64,000 nucleotides of DNA, taken from positions 310,001-374,000 of the forward strand of contig JAACJK010000009.1 in the NCBI GenBank assembly GCA_013368325.1, in the 5' to 3' direction. A program made the translations under genes and the position numbers. Origin of the DNA: Ephemerocybe angulata. Its lineage: Eukaryota > Basidiomycota > Agaricomycetes > Agaricales > Psathyrellaceae. This document shows, piece by piece, positions 25,692-36,683 of the stretch. The first letter of the stretch is position 1. Every line of letters starts with the position of its first letter. A model generated the notes under the pieces. The model was not told where the DNA came from and made no database searches. It was given only the letters and a program-made list of their open reading frames with translations.

Positions 25692-27126
25692 TCACGCAGT
25701 TGGACCACGAGGTAGGAAGGAAATGCGTACCCTGCTCTTCGGCATACTGCTATCATCATCGTCGATTTGAACATCAGTGGTAACGGAAACGACAGGATAG
25801 GTTTTGGATGTTTGGTGAGTTGGTGTGGGGTACGAGCGAAGGGCGCCGAGTTGAACTTGGTTGGTGGTGTTGTTGAGAGACTTCTGCCCAGTAGACCTGC
25901 CAGAGAATTCATGCTCGTTGGTTGCGGCGAGACGCATACGCTGACGACCGTTGAGCGTGGCGAGCAGTACATTGGCATAGAGTCTTCCCAGAAGGTATTC
26001 GCTACAGAGACTCGTTAAATTTAACCATCACCAAGAGCGAGGGGACTACTCACAAGCAAATGTAGTAGAAGTTGTCGGGGAAGACGAGGAAGCAGATAAG
26101 GTCGACCAGAGCGCAAACGGTGGTGATCATACCGTTCTCAATGGTGTGGATAATGAGAGCATTGAGCACGTTCTTCGACGAGCTATACGCCGTTGAGCTC
26201 CGAGCAAAGATCAGGACGAACACCATTGCAATGGAGATGAGGACGTCGCATGACACACTTCCGGCCAGCCAAACGATGATCGTTCGGTTGAGAGACTTCA
26301 CGGCTTCGATTTTTCCATCGAGCAGGGTGAACTGAATGGAAACTCCAAAGCCCGCCGCGCATTGCATGCCTGCCAACTATTTCGGTGTCTAGTTAAGGAA
26401 CCTAGAGTAATGGAAAGCAAGTGATCGCGTGCTCACCAGCGCTACAAGTCCAGCCGCAATCTTTCCGAAGATGGACTTGGTAAGAATGAGAATTCGCCAT
26501 GCGAAGAAGATCTGTGTGCAGAAACCGCCTAGAACACGAGACTATCGATCAGCGAAGGGGTTCTTCGGTAGGGCGACAGTGAAGAACGCACCGGCGGCAT
26601 TGAGAGCTGGGAGGGCAGCACCGGAAAAGGGAGCATTGACGAAAACCGTCGGGTCCCCATAGCCTGCCGCGAGGAAGCTGTAGGTGGTGTGCGACGAGAA
26701 AGCCATGTGCAGCAGCTCGATGACTACCACCACCGCGACTGAATAAAGTTACGAGACAGTCAGGAATGCTGTGGGCCGCGGGAGCGCTGGGGATGAACGT
26801 ACCCAGGTAGACGAAGAAACGCCTGTCCGTCGCGGCGTAGTTCATGTAGTAGTGGTCTGTGTATGGTCAGGATCGACTGTGTATGTCCATGATCGACAGA
26901 ACACCCACATATTTGCATAGCAAAAGCACCGTTCAGGAAATAACTGAGCAGCGACCCCATGAGCTACACCAACGAACGTAAGCACACATTCATTCAATTA
27001 GGCCGGCGGTGAGTGGGCGCGTACCAGAGGGCCGGTGCTAATGAGAGGGGTCGTCAGCAATGTTGCCCTGAGATCAAAGCGTTCGGAGGGAATAACTCAC
27101 AGGAGAATATACGGATTGCTGGCCAT
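25692..27126 (-). CDS. DUF6534-like seven-helix membrane protein
   Basis: Model: ATG at 27126, with tiny 5' exons (MASNPYILL, TGPL) spliced into LMGSLLSYFLNGAFAMQI, then several exons down to a stop near 25692. The hydrophobic segments follow the Agaricomycete DUF6534 layout. The most diagnostic part is the block SSKNVLNALIIHTIENGMITTVCALVDLICFLVFPD, followed by EYLLGRLYANVLLATLNGRQRMR at the end of the last helix. A cytosolic Ser/Thr/Asp-rich tail follows. The family is expanded in mushrooms, membrane-embedded, and of unknown function; a receptor-like role is only speculation. The last exon could use a splice site near 25730, which would change the final residues. Confidence 0.75.
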
Positions 27127-30100
27127 GACTGTGAGCGGTCGGGGGGTAGAGTCAACGGGGCTAGGGAAACACGGAGCGTTGCCCCACCTCCCTTTTGTAC
27201 GGACATCGCAACGGTGAATGGGGGAAGCGAACTTAGGGTCCCTCCCACGGGATTTGAAGAAGCAGCCCCAGATCGGGCTGGCTGTGATGTTCAATTCCCC
27301 TTCGAGCGTACAGGCAAACTTAGTGCCGTCAATCAAATCTTTGATCAGAAAACTTTACAAGATTGCGTGTGGCCTTCCTCAGGCTTCCGTACCCTTTACA
27401 CTTTTTTTTGAGGACGAGACTTGCCGCCGTCTTAACCAGACCTCCTTACTTACGAGACCCCGCCAGGTGGTCAAGCCCTATCATCGCTGTTGCTTCTCTG
27501 TGTGGGGCGCGTGAGAGGATACATACGCCGGGTGGAGACATGCATGATCATGTACGTTCAACGGTACAGCTGAAAGACGGGTACAGTCCAGCCCTGAATT
27601 CTGGTGAAGGGTACAGAGATGCATGCGCACCTAAACCGAGAAAGGAGAACAGGCACGCCATCCTCTCCATACTCTCCAGACCCATGGTCTATTTTGTACC
27701 CCAAACGTCGTCAGTTTGCCCGATCAGCACGAGCAGACGGAAGCTGAAGTTATTTAATATAAGTCTCTGAGGATGTTGTTGCAGGTATATGGTTCATACC
27801 ATTCAAGAACCACATGGAGACCACCACTTGCTCACATCTTACATGAAGTCCCCCATCTTCATTCATCCTCTCTCGAAGGCCGCTATGACCCAGGAGCGCT
27901 CATTCAGACCTATTCTAACATTATGATTGCGCGCACCCCGAGCTTGGACCGGACTTCGTATCCCGGTCCGACTCGGAAGTCGATGTGCGCGCTAAACATG
28001 GAATGTGGGCGGCAACGGACTCTGTGCTTATCCCTAGTACATAAGCTTAGCACGTCTATCTTTTCCAGCGTAAGATCGTGGAGAGCAAGAGATGGAAAGT
28101 TCTGATGATGTGGAGACTCACTCACCTATCCAGCCTCGATCCGTGAGTACGCGCGCGCTTGTTAACCTTCGTTGTAGAGTTTTGTCCACCGTGGGTCGCT
28201 TCAACCTGGGAAAGTGGATCTGCCAGGACCTTCGGAAGCTGGGAGCCTGCGCCGAAGCGTGAAGGGTAGCAGGGTACGTTGCATGTGTTAAAATCCACTA
28301 CGCCAGACTGGCGTAGTGGATTTTAACAGCATGTACCACGGTCTGCAGTTTACCATTGGTTGTCGACCCTTGCATCGTAGTGATAACGGAAGGGGCCCTC
28401 GCGCCAGTATACTCAAGCCTCCCAATGTCCAGGGACTGTGTGTCCGTACATCAGTGACAATGGATGGTCAGAATAATGGATAGAAATGTGCAAGCTCTCG
28501 AGCCTAAAAGTCGTGATCATACCCTTGAATTCCTTGCCCAGCGGGCGGACGTACCGGTCATGTCGTAAAGGCCTGTAAGTATTGAGGGTCAGCACCGAGC
28601 AAGTGTCAAGAATGTTTACCATACCTTATGATAGAAGTGAAGTCCCAAGAGCAACGTGGATTGAGTCTATTCAATTCCACCGTCAATGGCAGCTTGAAAG
28701 TTCGTAAATTCCATGCCATGCCTCTCATGCTGCCACGGCGAAGTGGACACTCCTCCGAGTTCGACTCCGAGTCGCATCCGTGCATCCGTGCCTCGTGAGA
28801 GAGAGAAGGAATGCGCTTCCGTCGTCCTGTAAACGCCCTGCCCCCAGCACGTAGGCGATCTCGTGCGAGGTCAGGGGGCTGAGACGTCCCAGTTGGAAGA
28901 GGGAAAAATGAGTGAAAAGGGTTGAATTGCACCCAGCAGACGCCTCAGAAAGGATAGAGTCAGCAACCAGGCACGCGAGATAGAAACCTGAACAGACGCA
29001 CCTCTCGAGCTGACCCTGAGGATGCCTCGTAAGCACGTCCCCTCAACGCCGCAGAAATGCAGCTCGCCGTTCAGGGTATGTATGAAGAGAAGCAGGAGAA
29101 GCGCGCCCAAGGGCCACTGAAGTTACAAGTGGAATAGCCTCTAAACGCTAACGGATACTCGGATAGTATCTTCTGCCGCTTAGCCAGCGCCGTCAACAAC
29201 GGATGCTTCCAAACTTTCCATAAAGAGGTCAGAACCTCCTCAGCTCCTTCCGAGTCCGAATTGTGGATCGACGCGTCCGGATGGCCCGGCTGGAGGCCAT
29301 GGGTGCTGAACGGGCGCTCGTATAGGGATAAGCGCTAAGCGCCTGGTCCGCCGCCACTGATCGTTTAATGGCAAACCGAATAACGAGCTGTGTCGCGGCA
29401 AAGTGCCGCACATCTCACTAAGTATTCACAGCATCCAAAACTCAAAACCCAAAACGAGTGGTGTAGGAATTCGACGCCGAAGTCGGGTAGGGTGGGCCTG
29501 GGGCGCGGGCGACTCCTTGAGGAAGGTCAGCTTATTTACAGTCCAGACGAATAGGCGCCCATATCCATAAACCATCACCAGTAGGAGATCGCGTATGTCC
29601 GCGTCAAGGACACATCCGAGTTCAGAGTCCACTCCCTGCGACCAGATCTCGATGCTCCCACTAAAAGATCGTTTGAACATCACAGCGCGGGTCCGCGTGG
29701 TGTCGCCATGCGTGTCGCGTCGCTCAGGGTCCCTGGCGGGCCCATCGCACCCCCGATTGAACGCTAGGAACACGCATCGCAACCACAACAAATGCCCGGT
29801 GCAACGAAGGTGTGAATGATATTCAATCAAATTTATAAAAACCCTGCATTCTGATGCCACCGGGCTCGCCATGGCTGCGGGCAACACAAATAAACGTTCA
29901 GTCGGTGGAGCGATGCCGGGGACTGAGGTGGAATGCAGCATTGGCAGTACGCACCAACCGAATCCGCATCTCCCAGCGACAAACTGCCTGAGCGCGTGTG
30001 ATACCAATGCAGTTCAAGATGTTGTGGAGAAAGTTCGGGGTTGGGAAGGCCCGGCTCAGAGTATGGCGACGAAACTGTGTCCCTTTCGCCGGGATGTTGA

Positions 30101-30363
30101 AGTTGTGCTTGAGGCACGCCCGAGAGTCGCATGAACTCGCGGGGGGAAATGATCAAGAGGTCAGAGGTCCCAGAAAGCAAATTCGAGTCAATGCATGCGA
30201 GCATTGGCGTCAGCTCGTTGCGGCACCGCAGAGCTGACCACCAGTACTTTCCACCAAACGTCCAACACAGTTTTGTTGAGGCCCACCGTCGTACCAAGTC
30301 CAATGTGTGAAGGTGTGATCATTGGCCTCCCGATCCGACGGAACATGCGAAGACGAGATAGGA
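27127..30363. other. gene-poor interval, 3.2 kb
   Basis: I found no gene I can support. Minus-strand frames at about 28413-28622, 28606-29110 and 29426-30303 have a few plausible splice signals but no recognised family and are interrupted. They could be decayed genes. A 43-bp palindrome lies at 28286-28328. Confidence 0.4.
28286..28328. repeat. 43-bp near-perfect palindrome
   Basis: Arms of 21 bp (28286-28306 and 28308-28328) match perfectly around a single central A. The outer arm reads TGTTAAAATCC and the inner arm ends CGCCAG. It can form a cruciform or, if transcribed, a very tight hairpin. Confidence 0.95.
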
Positions 30364-31733
30364 TTACTTGCCCTTCCCCTTGCTTCCCCCAAAGGTCTTC
30401 TTGCCTCAAATCCGGGCCTTGCCTTTCCCTTTCCCTTGCCCGCAGCGCCTTTCTTGCTGCTCGCACCGCTCTTCTTGTCCTTTTTGCGGTCGGCACGCAT
30501 AGCAAGGTTATCGGTACGCTTCTTCTGGCGGGCAGCCATAGCAGCGGAAACTTGCTCCTTGCGCTCGGACCTGCAGACTGTGAGCTACCGAGAAGAGTAA
30601 AAATCTGAGCACGCACCATTCCTTCTTCGTCTTCATCTTCTCCTTGTCCTTCCTCTTCACCGCCTTCTTCAGCCTGCCCTCGTCGTCGCGCACCTTGACA
30701 CCCTCCATCCTCGCCTCCGCCTTCAACCACCGCTCCCGCTCCGCAATCTCCTTCCTCTTCTCCTCCGGCAGCGCCTCCAGCTTCGCCTTCTTCGCCTGCA
30801 GCTGCAACAGCGCCTGTTTGGGATCCGACGACGCCTTCAGAGACTTGTACGACGAGCTCGCAGCAGGCTTCGAGGACGAAGGGTCCCTGACGGTAGAGAA
30901 CGCCACGTTCGCGACCTTGTTCGAGTGGTCGGGCACCAGGAGTTGGGGCGCCTTTGGCACGCTGCCCTTGGGGGTCTGCTGCGTTTTCTCCTTCGCAGAA
31001 CCCTTGCGCGCCTCCTGCTCCTTGCGAATGCGCTCCCGCGTCTCCTTTCTCCGCCGCTCACGCATCGCTGCCCGCTGTTATCTCCGTTCCTCGAGCAGCT
31101 CGTCCTTGGAGCCGGGCTCCGCCTGCCCGCGCTGTTGGCGGAATCCTGCGATCTTGGACTGCATTTTCTGGCGGAGGGTGTTGATTCCGCCGCCTGAGGG
31201 CATCGGGACGTATTCCCGCTCTTCTTCATCACCACCTTCGTCGTTGGACTCGTCCTCGTCCTCGTCCGCCCCCTCGAAGGAGACGTCGACGTCCACCCCG
31301 CCGTCGCTTCCAGAGTCGGACTCGTCGCTGCCCTCCTCGGTGTTCTGTTCGTTCTGGATATCGATGATCGTCTTTTGGTTTGCTGGGTCGAGCTGTACTG
31401 CCATGTCAATTTGTCACTACTTTAGAAACGAAAGCACCGAACCTTTTGTCTTTTCGCGGCTTGCTTTGCGGCTGCCTCAGCCTGCAACCTCCGCAGCGTG
31501 CTTCACGCCCTTCTGCTTTTTGCTGTGTTTTTGGAATTTGGTCGCCATCTACGTTCCGCATGAGCACCCGGTCCCGGTGAAAAGAGACCTCCTCGTCGCA
31601 CCTGCTCTTCCATTTTTTGCTCGTTCACGATGTAGTACTGCGCCGGGATGAGCTTGAGGAGGTTTTCGAACGTCTCATTGTGCTGCTCGAGTGACGTTCG
31701 AAGAAGATTCGCTGGTGTAGGTATGACGGGCAT
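30364..31733 (-). pseudogene. SURF6/Rrp14-like ribosome biogenesis gene with disrupted frame
   Basis: The recognisable layout is that of Rrp14/SURF6, a nucleolar protein needed for pre-rRNA processing and ribosomal subunit assembly. Exon 1 (31733-31602) encodes TSLEQHNETFENLLKLIP. Exon 2 begins at 31548 with ATKFQKHSKKQK. Then come LDPANQKTIIDIQN, an acidic stretch, the SURF6 core entry TLRQKMQSKIAGFRQQR with DELLEERR, and a long Lys/Arg-rich coiled region. Three lesions are visible. A frame change before 31477-31479 (TGA) sits between HAAE and AEAAAKQAAKRQK. An in-frame TAA lies at 31078-31080 inside the usually continuous EERR-QRAAMRERRRKE block. Near 30400 a one-base loss breaks the basic glycine/lysine tail that would end at 30364. 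As this gene is normally essential, the copy may be a pseudogene with an intact one elsewhere, one allele of a dikaryon, or sequence error. Confidence 0.75.
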
Positions 31734-32306
31734 AGTTGACTGTACAACTTGGAGAGCAATGAAGAAGAAGAAACGATGTGGTGGGACTCTTTTGAGTGAT
31801 GAGATCAACGTCAGCCAAAAATGGATCACAGCGAGCTCGCCCAGATCTTCCGATGACCACGACGATGTCTGTTGCTGCAAAAGTCTTTGAGCCAACTTAT
31901 CGACCACATGAATGAGCTGAAAACCCGGATGCTTCATTCAAAGGACGAAGCTAGTGGATTCAGACCGCGATCTTCAGCCATGCAGCAAAATTGTCACCTA
32001 TCGGCAACTTGCTCCTTCAGCGTCTCACACTGGTAGATCGATTCACAAATCATGGGTTCAAGAACTCCAGGGGAAGAAGATATGAAGGCCGACTAGCCCC
32101 GGCTCTGCACATCGAAGGGCGGGAGAGCTTCCAAATTCACCGGGGAAGGCTGGCCCTGGAACAAGTCCAGGTTGTGTTATGGTGCGTGTCTTCGCGCTTT
32201 TACTGGGCCGACGAGGTACTTAAAGAGACATGAGTAGCTTCTCCAATTCGCTGGCCAAAGTGATGCACAAACCGCCTTCTTTGAAGATTCCGCGTCTAGT
32301 AATTGG
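31734..32306. other. flank between SURF6-like gene and KDZ transposon
   Basis: Upstream region of the SURF6-like gene. No open frame with recognised features. Confidence 0.4.
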
Positions 32307-32314
32307 GATGAATA
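32307..32314. repeat. left 8-bp target-site duplication (GATGAATA)
   Basis: Identical to 43204-43211 on the other side of the element. An 8-bp duplication is the length reported for KDZ elements. Confidence 0.95.
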
Positions 32315-32621
32315 CACCTGATCCTTCCGTATCAGACGGCTAACTAGCCGGGTAGTTGGGGCTCACCTACGCGGCTAACTGGCGGGGTTTATGCCTATTT
32401 TCCTATCGTATGGTTATCGGTCCAATATCGAGGCGAAATGTCTTCGTCGTTTCGCGTTTCCGCCCTCCAGACCCTCAGACCCTCCACGGCGGATGCCGAG
32501 ATCGATTCGCACCCTTCCACGCGGCGGAGCGGGCCATGCCCAGGCCATCAACGGGCCTCGGCGTCGTCATCGCGGGTCAAAGCAACCTCGCTTCGCTCGT
32601 CGTCGTCGTCGTCGCCGCCGC
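32315..32621 (+). repeat. left 307-bp terminal inverted repeat of the KDZ element
   Basis: Matches 42897-43203 in inverse orientation; I saw no mismatch by eye. It ends inward in CGT and CGC triplet repeats and is GC- and CpG-rich. Confidence 0.93.
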
Positions 32622-32833
32622 TGTAGGTACAATTCAGAGCTTAATATAATGATTTCTACGTGTTTCTGAGAGGCGATTGAGGAAATGTTGCTCGTTATCA
32701 AATTTATCTAGTTTACGGCACTATCTAAGCTGACACGTGGGGTTATTGGATGGCTGCTGGGAACTTCATCGAGCGGCGCATGCATCAGTCCAAGCAACCA
32801 TCCACAACCATCAATCGACCAACACCCACCACC

Positions 32834-34425
32834 CTACTCCTCCTCGTCCGAAGATGGAACAACCGACGCGCTTCTAGGAGGAAGTTGCTGCGCGACCGAC
32901 TTCTTGGGCGCCTTCTTTGCTCGCTTTCGGGGAGGGGGCCCATCTTGTGCACTATCAGCTGCGTGCGCAACTTCAGGTGCGCCTTCAACAGTCTTCTTTA
33001 CACCCTTATCCTTCCTCGTCTTTCTCTTTTTCTGAGGAGCAGCAGAGGCCTGCTCAGATGCAGCTGCATGCTGGGCATCTGTGAGCTTTACCCAACAGCA
33101 TGCCCCGGACGCGAGGGCATCACGGAGCCTTTGGACCTGGGCGACGGCGTTGATGTTGTGTGGCGACACAAAATCAATCTTATCTGGCCAGCCTCGAAGT
33201 TTGACTTTCAGCTTGACCATGATCTGCGGTACGTAGTTGTCGCCGTACGCCATCATGAGGTTCTTGCGTTTCAAAAGACGATCTGAACACAATCAGAACG
33301 AATCAGGTATGCTTCTCTCCACTATCGAGCATAAACCACTTACTCAAGCCGTCAGATATCATGCTCGTGCACTCCTTCTGCAGAATGCGGAGGGCAGAGC
33401 CTTTGGAGTTCGGGCCTGTTGGGTTGATAGTGGACCCAAGGCGACGTACGGTGAGTGCACTGGTTAAGTCTACGTGAACAGTTCAAGTTGCTTACCTTCA
33501 TGCCTTGCATCGTTCCAGCTCTGGTACTTCCGAATAAATTCGTTCACCGTCATGCCCAGTTGCTCAACGAAGAACATCGAAGAGTCGCCGGCGTCGACGA
33601 ACGTGGGAGGTAGGGTATCGTTGACATGGTTTCGCGCGCCGACGAGAAAGAGGCTGGACCCCGTTCTTTCATGGAGGTTGGTCATCTACGACATTGGTGA
33701 GAAAATGCTTTCCTTCTCTCTATTATCATGCAGAGGGAAAGCATTCTAACGTACCTCTGCATGCAGACGACCAGTGGTAGCCTCGTAGTCAACGGCGGCA
33801 GCCCTGTGGTTCACTCTGGCTCCCTTTTTCTTGAGTTCCTTATGCTTTACCAGTTTCTCTATTAACATTTTCTTCTCGTCCTCGTTCAAGTCGACCATGT
33901 CAGGGTCTTCCTTCATGCGACGTTGAATCTCCATAAGATTTTCTTTATTCCCCTCCTCGGAATCTGGTTCAAACTGGTGAGTTTTTGTAACAGATTGAGC
34001 AGAGACAGCGGCGACTGACCTTCATTAATCTCGTTTGCCAGGAAGTGCAACTTGGCATTGTGGAGGGTAGGAGCGCGCTCATTCTTGTAGACGGTCTGGG
34101 CCGTCGCCACACTGCGGACATAGTGGAGAGTCTTGCCGTGTTTCTTTGCCAGGTCCTGCAGCGCCAGAGCTTGGTTCTCTTTAAACACCTGCAAATCCTC
34201 CAACCAGCTATCCCTTGGCCCCTGCGTCTGTGCCGCCCTGGCTGCCGCCGTTATCTTTTCAGCGTCGGTGAGTTTCTTGTAGTTATTTCGTGGAGGAATA
34301 ACCGGCTTCAGAGGGTTCCGTGCTGCCCAAGTAGAGATGTCGTCGTCTTGAAGGTCGGCGAGCTCGAGAGCAGTAGGTGCAAATCCACTAGGCTCCTGGT
34401 AGGATGTAGTGCTGACGTCCGCCAT
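32834..34425 (-). CDS. KDZ-element cargo protein A, unknown function, 441 aa
   Basis: Five exons on the minus strand (34425-34020, 33963-33755, 33685-33496, 33415-33344, 33282-32834) join in phase into 441 codons plus stop, which strongly supports an intact gene. ATG at 34425 (MADVSTTSYQEP). The middle contains a charged helical segment (EIQRRMKEDPDMVDLNEDEKKMLIEKL) and a block GSSLFLVGARNHVNDTLPPTFVDAG. The C-terminal tail is strongly basic (PQKKRKTRKDKG, PPPRKRAKKAPKK), resembling nuclear localisation signals, then acidic (SSDEEE). No known domain recognised. Its place in the transposon and the basic tail suggest a nuclear accessory protein, perhaps DNA-binding (inference). It is divergent from cargo gene B across about 230 bp. 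Confidence 0.8.
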
Positions 34426-34659
34426 TGATTCAGGAGTTGTGGGGAGGGTGTGGACGTTGGGTGACAGGGTGTTGGATGGAAGAGTGGATATTTTGCGGAG
34501 AGTAGTCTCAGTGAGTTTAGCCTCGTCGTACACCAGAGAATAAAACAGTGAACTGACGCTCCTCAGTTCTAGTGATTCAGTTTCCGCTGTCGGCTGGTGC
34601 CGCGCGCGCCAGCCTCTTCATTTTTCACCCGGAAGTTCCCTCAAACCTGAACCACTCTC
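34426..34659. promoter_or_regulatory. shared intergenic region of divergent cargo genes A and B
   Basis: The 234 bp between the two divergent ATGs must hold both 5' UTRs and promoters. No specific motif assigned. Confidence 0.5.
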
Positions 34660-35193
34660 ATGTCGCACACCAACTCGCACCCCGCCTCAGAAGATCGAAA
34701 GGCCACCGAGCTCAGGCTGTGGCGCTTCAAGCAAGGTCGCTTCGAAAGCTGGGCTCGCTTTGAAAGATGGAACAAGACTCTTGAGGAGTGGGACTTTGGC
34801 GACAGCGACGGTGAGGACGACGCCGAATTCCTTGCCCGCCACGACGCGGATATCCAAGCTCGTGCCCGTCAGGCTCGTCGATTCCCAGCCTACGTCGAAA
34901 TCGATGACCTTCCCCCGCTGAATCAAGCCTGCAAGACTGAGCCTGGAGGAAGTTTGGCCGGCGTCCAGGGTGGAGCTCACCCGCATTCCAATGGTTTCAA
35001 ACCAGCGGCAGCACAAGCGATCTCTGCTGGTACGTTCCTCTGGCTCTCCGCAATGCATCTCAGTATACTAACCCACACGTTCAAAGACTCCAAAGGATCC
35101 AACGGTCCAATCCCCAAGCACGAAGAACAGCATAGGTGTGCGATGAGGCTGTTGGAGGGCATCAGCATGAGTTTGGGGGTCCCTAGCAAATAG
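34660..35193 (+). CDS. KDZ-element cargo protein B, small acidic protein of unknown function
   Basis: ATG at 34660; exon 1 ends at 35029, intron 35030-35086 (GTACGT...CAAAG, 57 bp, so the frame is open with or without splicing), stop at 35193. The spliced product is 158 aa. The N-terminus has an aromatic and basic block (RLWRFKQGRFESWARFERWNK), followed by acidic DFGDSDGEDDAEF and an arginine-rich helix (ADIQARARQARRFP). The end (HRCAMRLLEGISMSLGVP) looks helical. No family recognised. Splicing removes a hydrophobic stretch that would otherwise look like a membrane segment, so unspliced annotation would mislead. Confidence 0.7.
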   Translation: MSHTNSHPASEDRKATELRLWRFKQGRFESWARFERWNKTLEEWDFGDSDGEDDAEFLARHDADIQARARQARRFPAYVEIDDLPPLNQACKTEPGGSLAGVQGGAHPHSNGFKPAAAQAISAGTFLWLSAMHLSILTHTFKDSKGSNGPIPKHEEQHRCAMRLLEGISMSLGVPSK

Positions 35194-35560
35194 CATCATG
35201 TAGTAGTGTGTAGGGATGTACAAATCGACGGTGACATAAAACACCACACCACTCCCTAGCATTGGCTGGCTTGTGTGAGATCGATGTAAGGCTTTGACGA
35301 TGCGCACAAAATATTTAGTGTCCGGACTACACTGAACGTTACACCAATACGACCATAGCAGACTACTTTACGTTCTAGACATGGTTTAGTGGTTATGCTG
35401 CCAAGCTGGTACACGTTGCTCTTCTGTTCAATCCTCGTTGCTTGCCAATTTTTTTGCATGAGGATGTAGGCGTAGCTTCATTAATGACGTCTGAGATCTG
35501 AGTGTCGATCAAAATGTGAAAGGCTGGCTGATCAAATATATTTTTCTGTCCTGAACAACC
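35194..35560. other. spacer inside the KDZ element
   Basis: AT-rich spacer between cargo genes B and C; no gene or repeat recognised. Confidence 0.4.
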
Positions 35561-36683
35561 ATGGCTGCCCGCAAGGGTACCAGAGCCTCTACACACCAGA
35601 GCCTCTCAGAAGTGGCAGAACGCCTTGAGAAACGCCGCGAATCCAGCCGGAAATCTAGTCGCAAGTATTACTACAAGTGAGTACCTTAAGCTAGCGGTGT
35701 TCTGGTACGGTGGTCTGTAGACTGAGCGTCGCTTCTAAAGGCTAAGCTTATATCTCTAACTTCTAGGAATATTACTGCATCCCGAGAGAAAGGCGCAGAG
35801 AGAGCACGAAAGATTCGAGTTCAAAAGGCGGAAAGCCGCCAGCGGGCCTGGCTCAATGTCGAAGAGAGACGGGAGGCACACAGACAGTCAAGCAGGAAGA
35901 ACTACTACAAGTAAGTCATACATGCTTAATAGACACGCCGCACCAAAAAGACTATAACTTCCCCAACTTACAATAACCAGGGACTTGGCTGAATCTCGCC
36001 GAAAGGCTGCAGCCCGTGCTCGCCAATATAGGGCGGCTAAGAAAATGTACGTAACGTGCGCCACCCAGACAGCCAGCGCCTAAATGTTATTTCTAGGCGC
36101 CAGCTCAATCAAGTGGCAATACCCTTGCCGCAGACCCCTCCACCCAGGTCTCGCAAGCAGAAGTCCACACACACAGCTGCAAAGTGCGTATGCTCTAACC
36201 TAGTATCACCTAGTTTGAAACTCATTAGCACAATGTCACAACTATACCGGCAACCCCAGCCGCGTACGAGTCAACACCGGCCACACACAAGCCTCTGTTT
36301 CTCCTCTTCCAACATCGTCCCCGCCACCCTCTACGCCCGAATACCGTTCGCAACTTCGGCGCCTTGAAGAAATGTCTTCGGGTGAAGAAGGAAACTCTGA
36401 AGCAGAGTCAGACTCTCTTCCTTGCGCCCCACCGTCACCGATGTTCTGGGAGCACCATGCGCCGAGGTTGCCCCAGCTACCTCCAGGTCCCACACGCAGA
36501 GACGAGCGCCGGCGCATTCTACAGAGGTATACCGACAACGAGAAGATGTTCCTCCAAGCCGTCTTTGGAGACGCGATGGCTGACGTTGATAGGTATGGGT
36601 ACGGGGGCTACAACGTATTCTGGGACCGGGCATATGAGAAGCATCAGAAGATAGCACGTTCATTGGGGGGTGAATTTATGTAG
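35561..36683 (+). CDS. KDZ-element cargo protein C with repeated basic exon units
   Basis: Five exons (35561-35676, 35767-35910, 35981-36046, 36097-36183, 36260-36683) join in a constant phase 2 into 278 aa. The first three exons each carry a basic, bZIP-basic-region-like unit: RRESSRKSSRKYYYK, RREAHRQSSRKNYYK and RRKAAARARQYRAAKKM. The first two exons end at the same point in the unit. A proline/serine-rich linker follows. The C-terminal domain is acidic then helical (DERRRILQRYTDNEKMFLQAVFGD, GYNVFWDRAYEKHQK). Exon-wise duplication of one basic unit is the likely origin. A DNA- or RNA-binding role is inferred from composition only. The gene is too exon-split to be found by ORF scanning. Confidence 0.75.

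Noticed and set aside
4399..29340. Scattered GCGCTTAGCGC/TAAGCGCC words (near 4399, 24165, 29325)
   Set aside because: Possible dispersed regulatory or repeat motif, but too short and variable to distinguish from chance by eye.
28413..30303. Several minus-strand frames of 70-190 codons
   Set aside because: I could not join them into a continuous spliced frame, and none shows a recognised motif; left as gene-poor sequence.
30644..31651. 335-codon + strand open frame rich in Ser and Phe
   Set aside because: Antisense of the Lys/Glu-rich SURF6-like coding region; composition is the mirror of that gene and no family features are seen.
32391..32669. Arg-rich frame, also found inverted at 42672-43127
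   Set aside because: It lies inside the terminal inverted repeats and crosses into different sequence on each side; a by-product of the CpG-rich repeat, not a gene.
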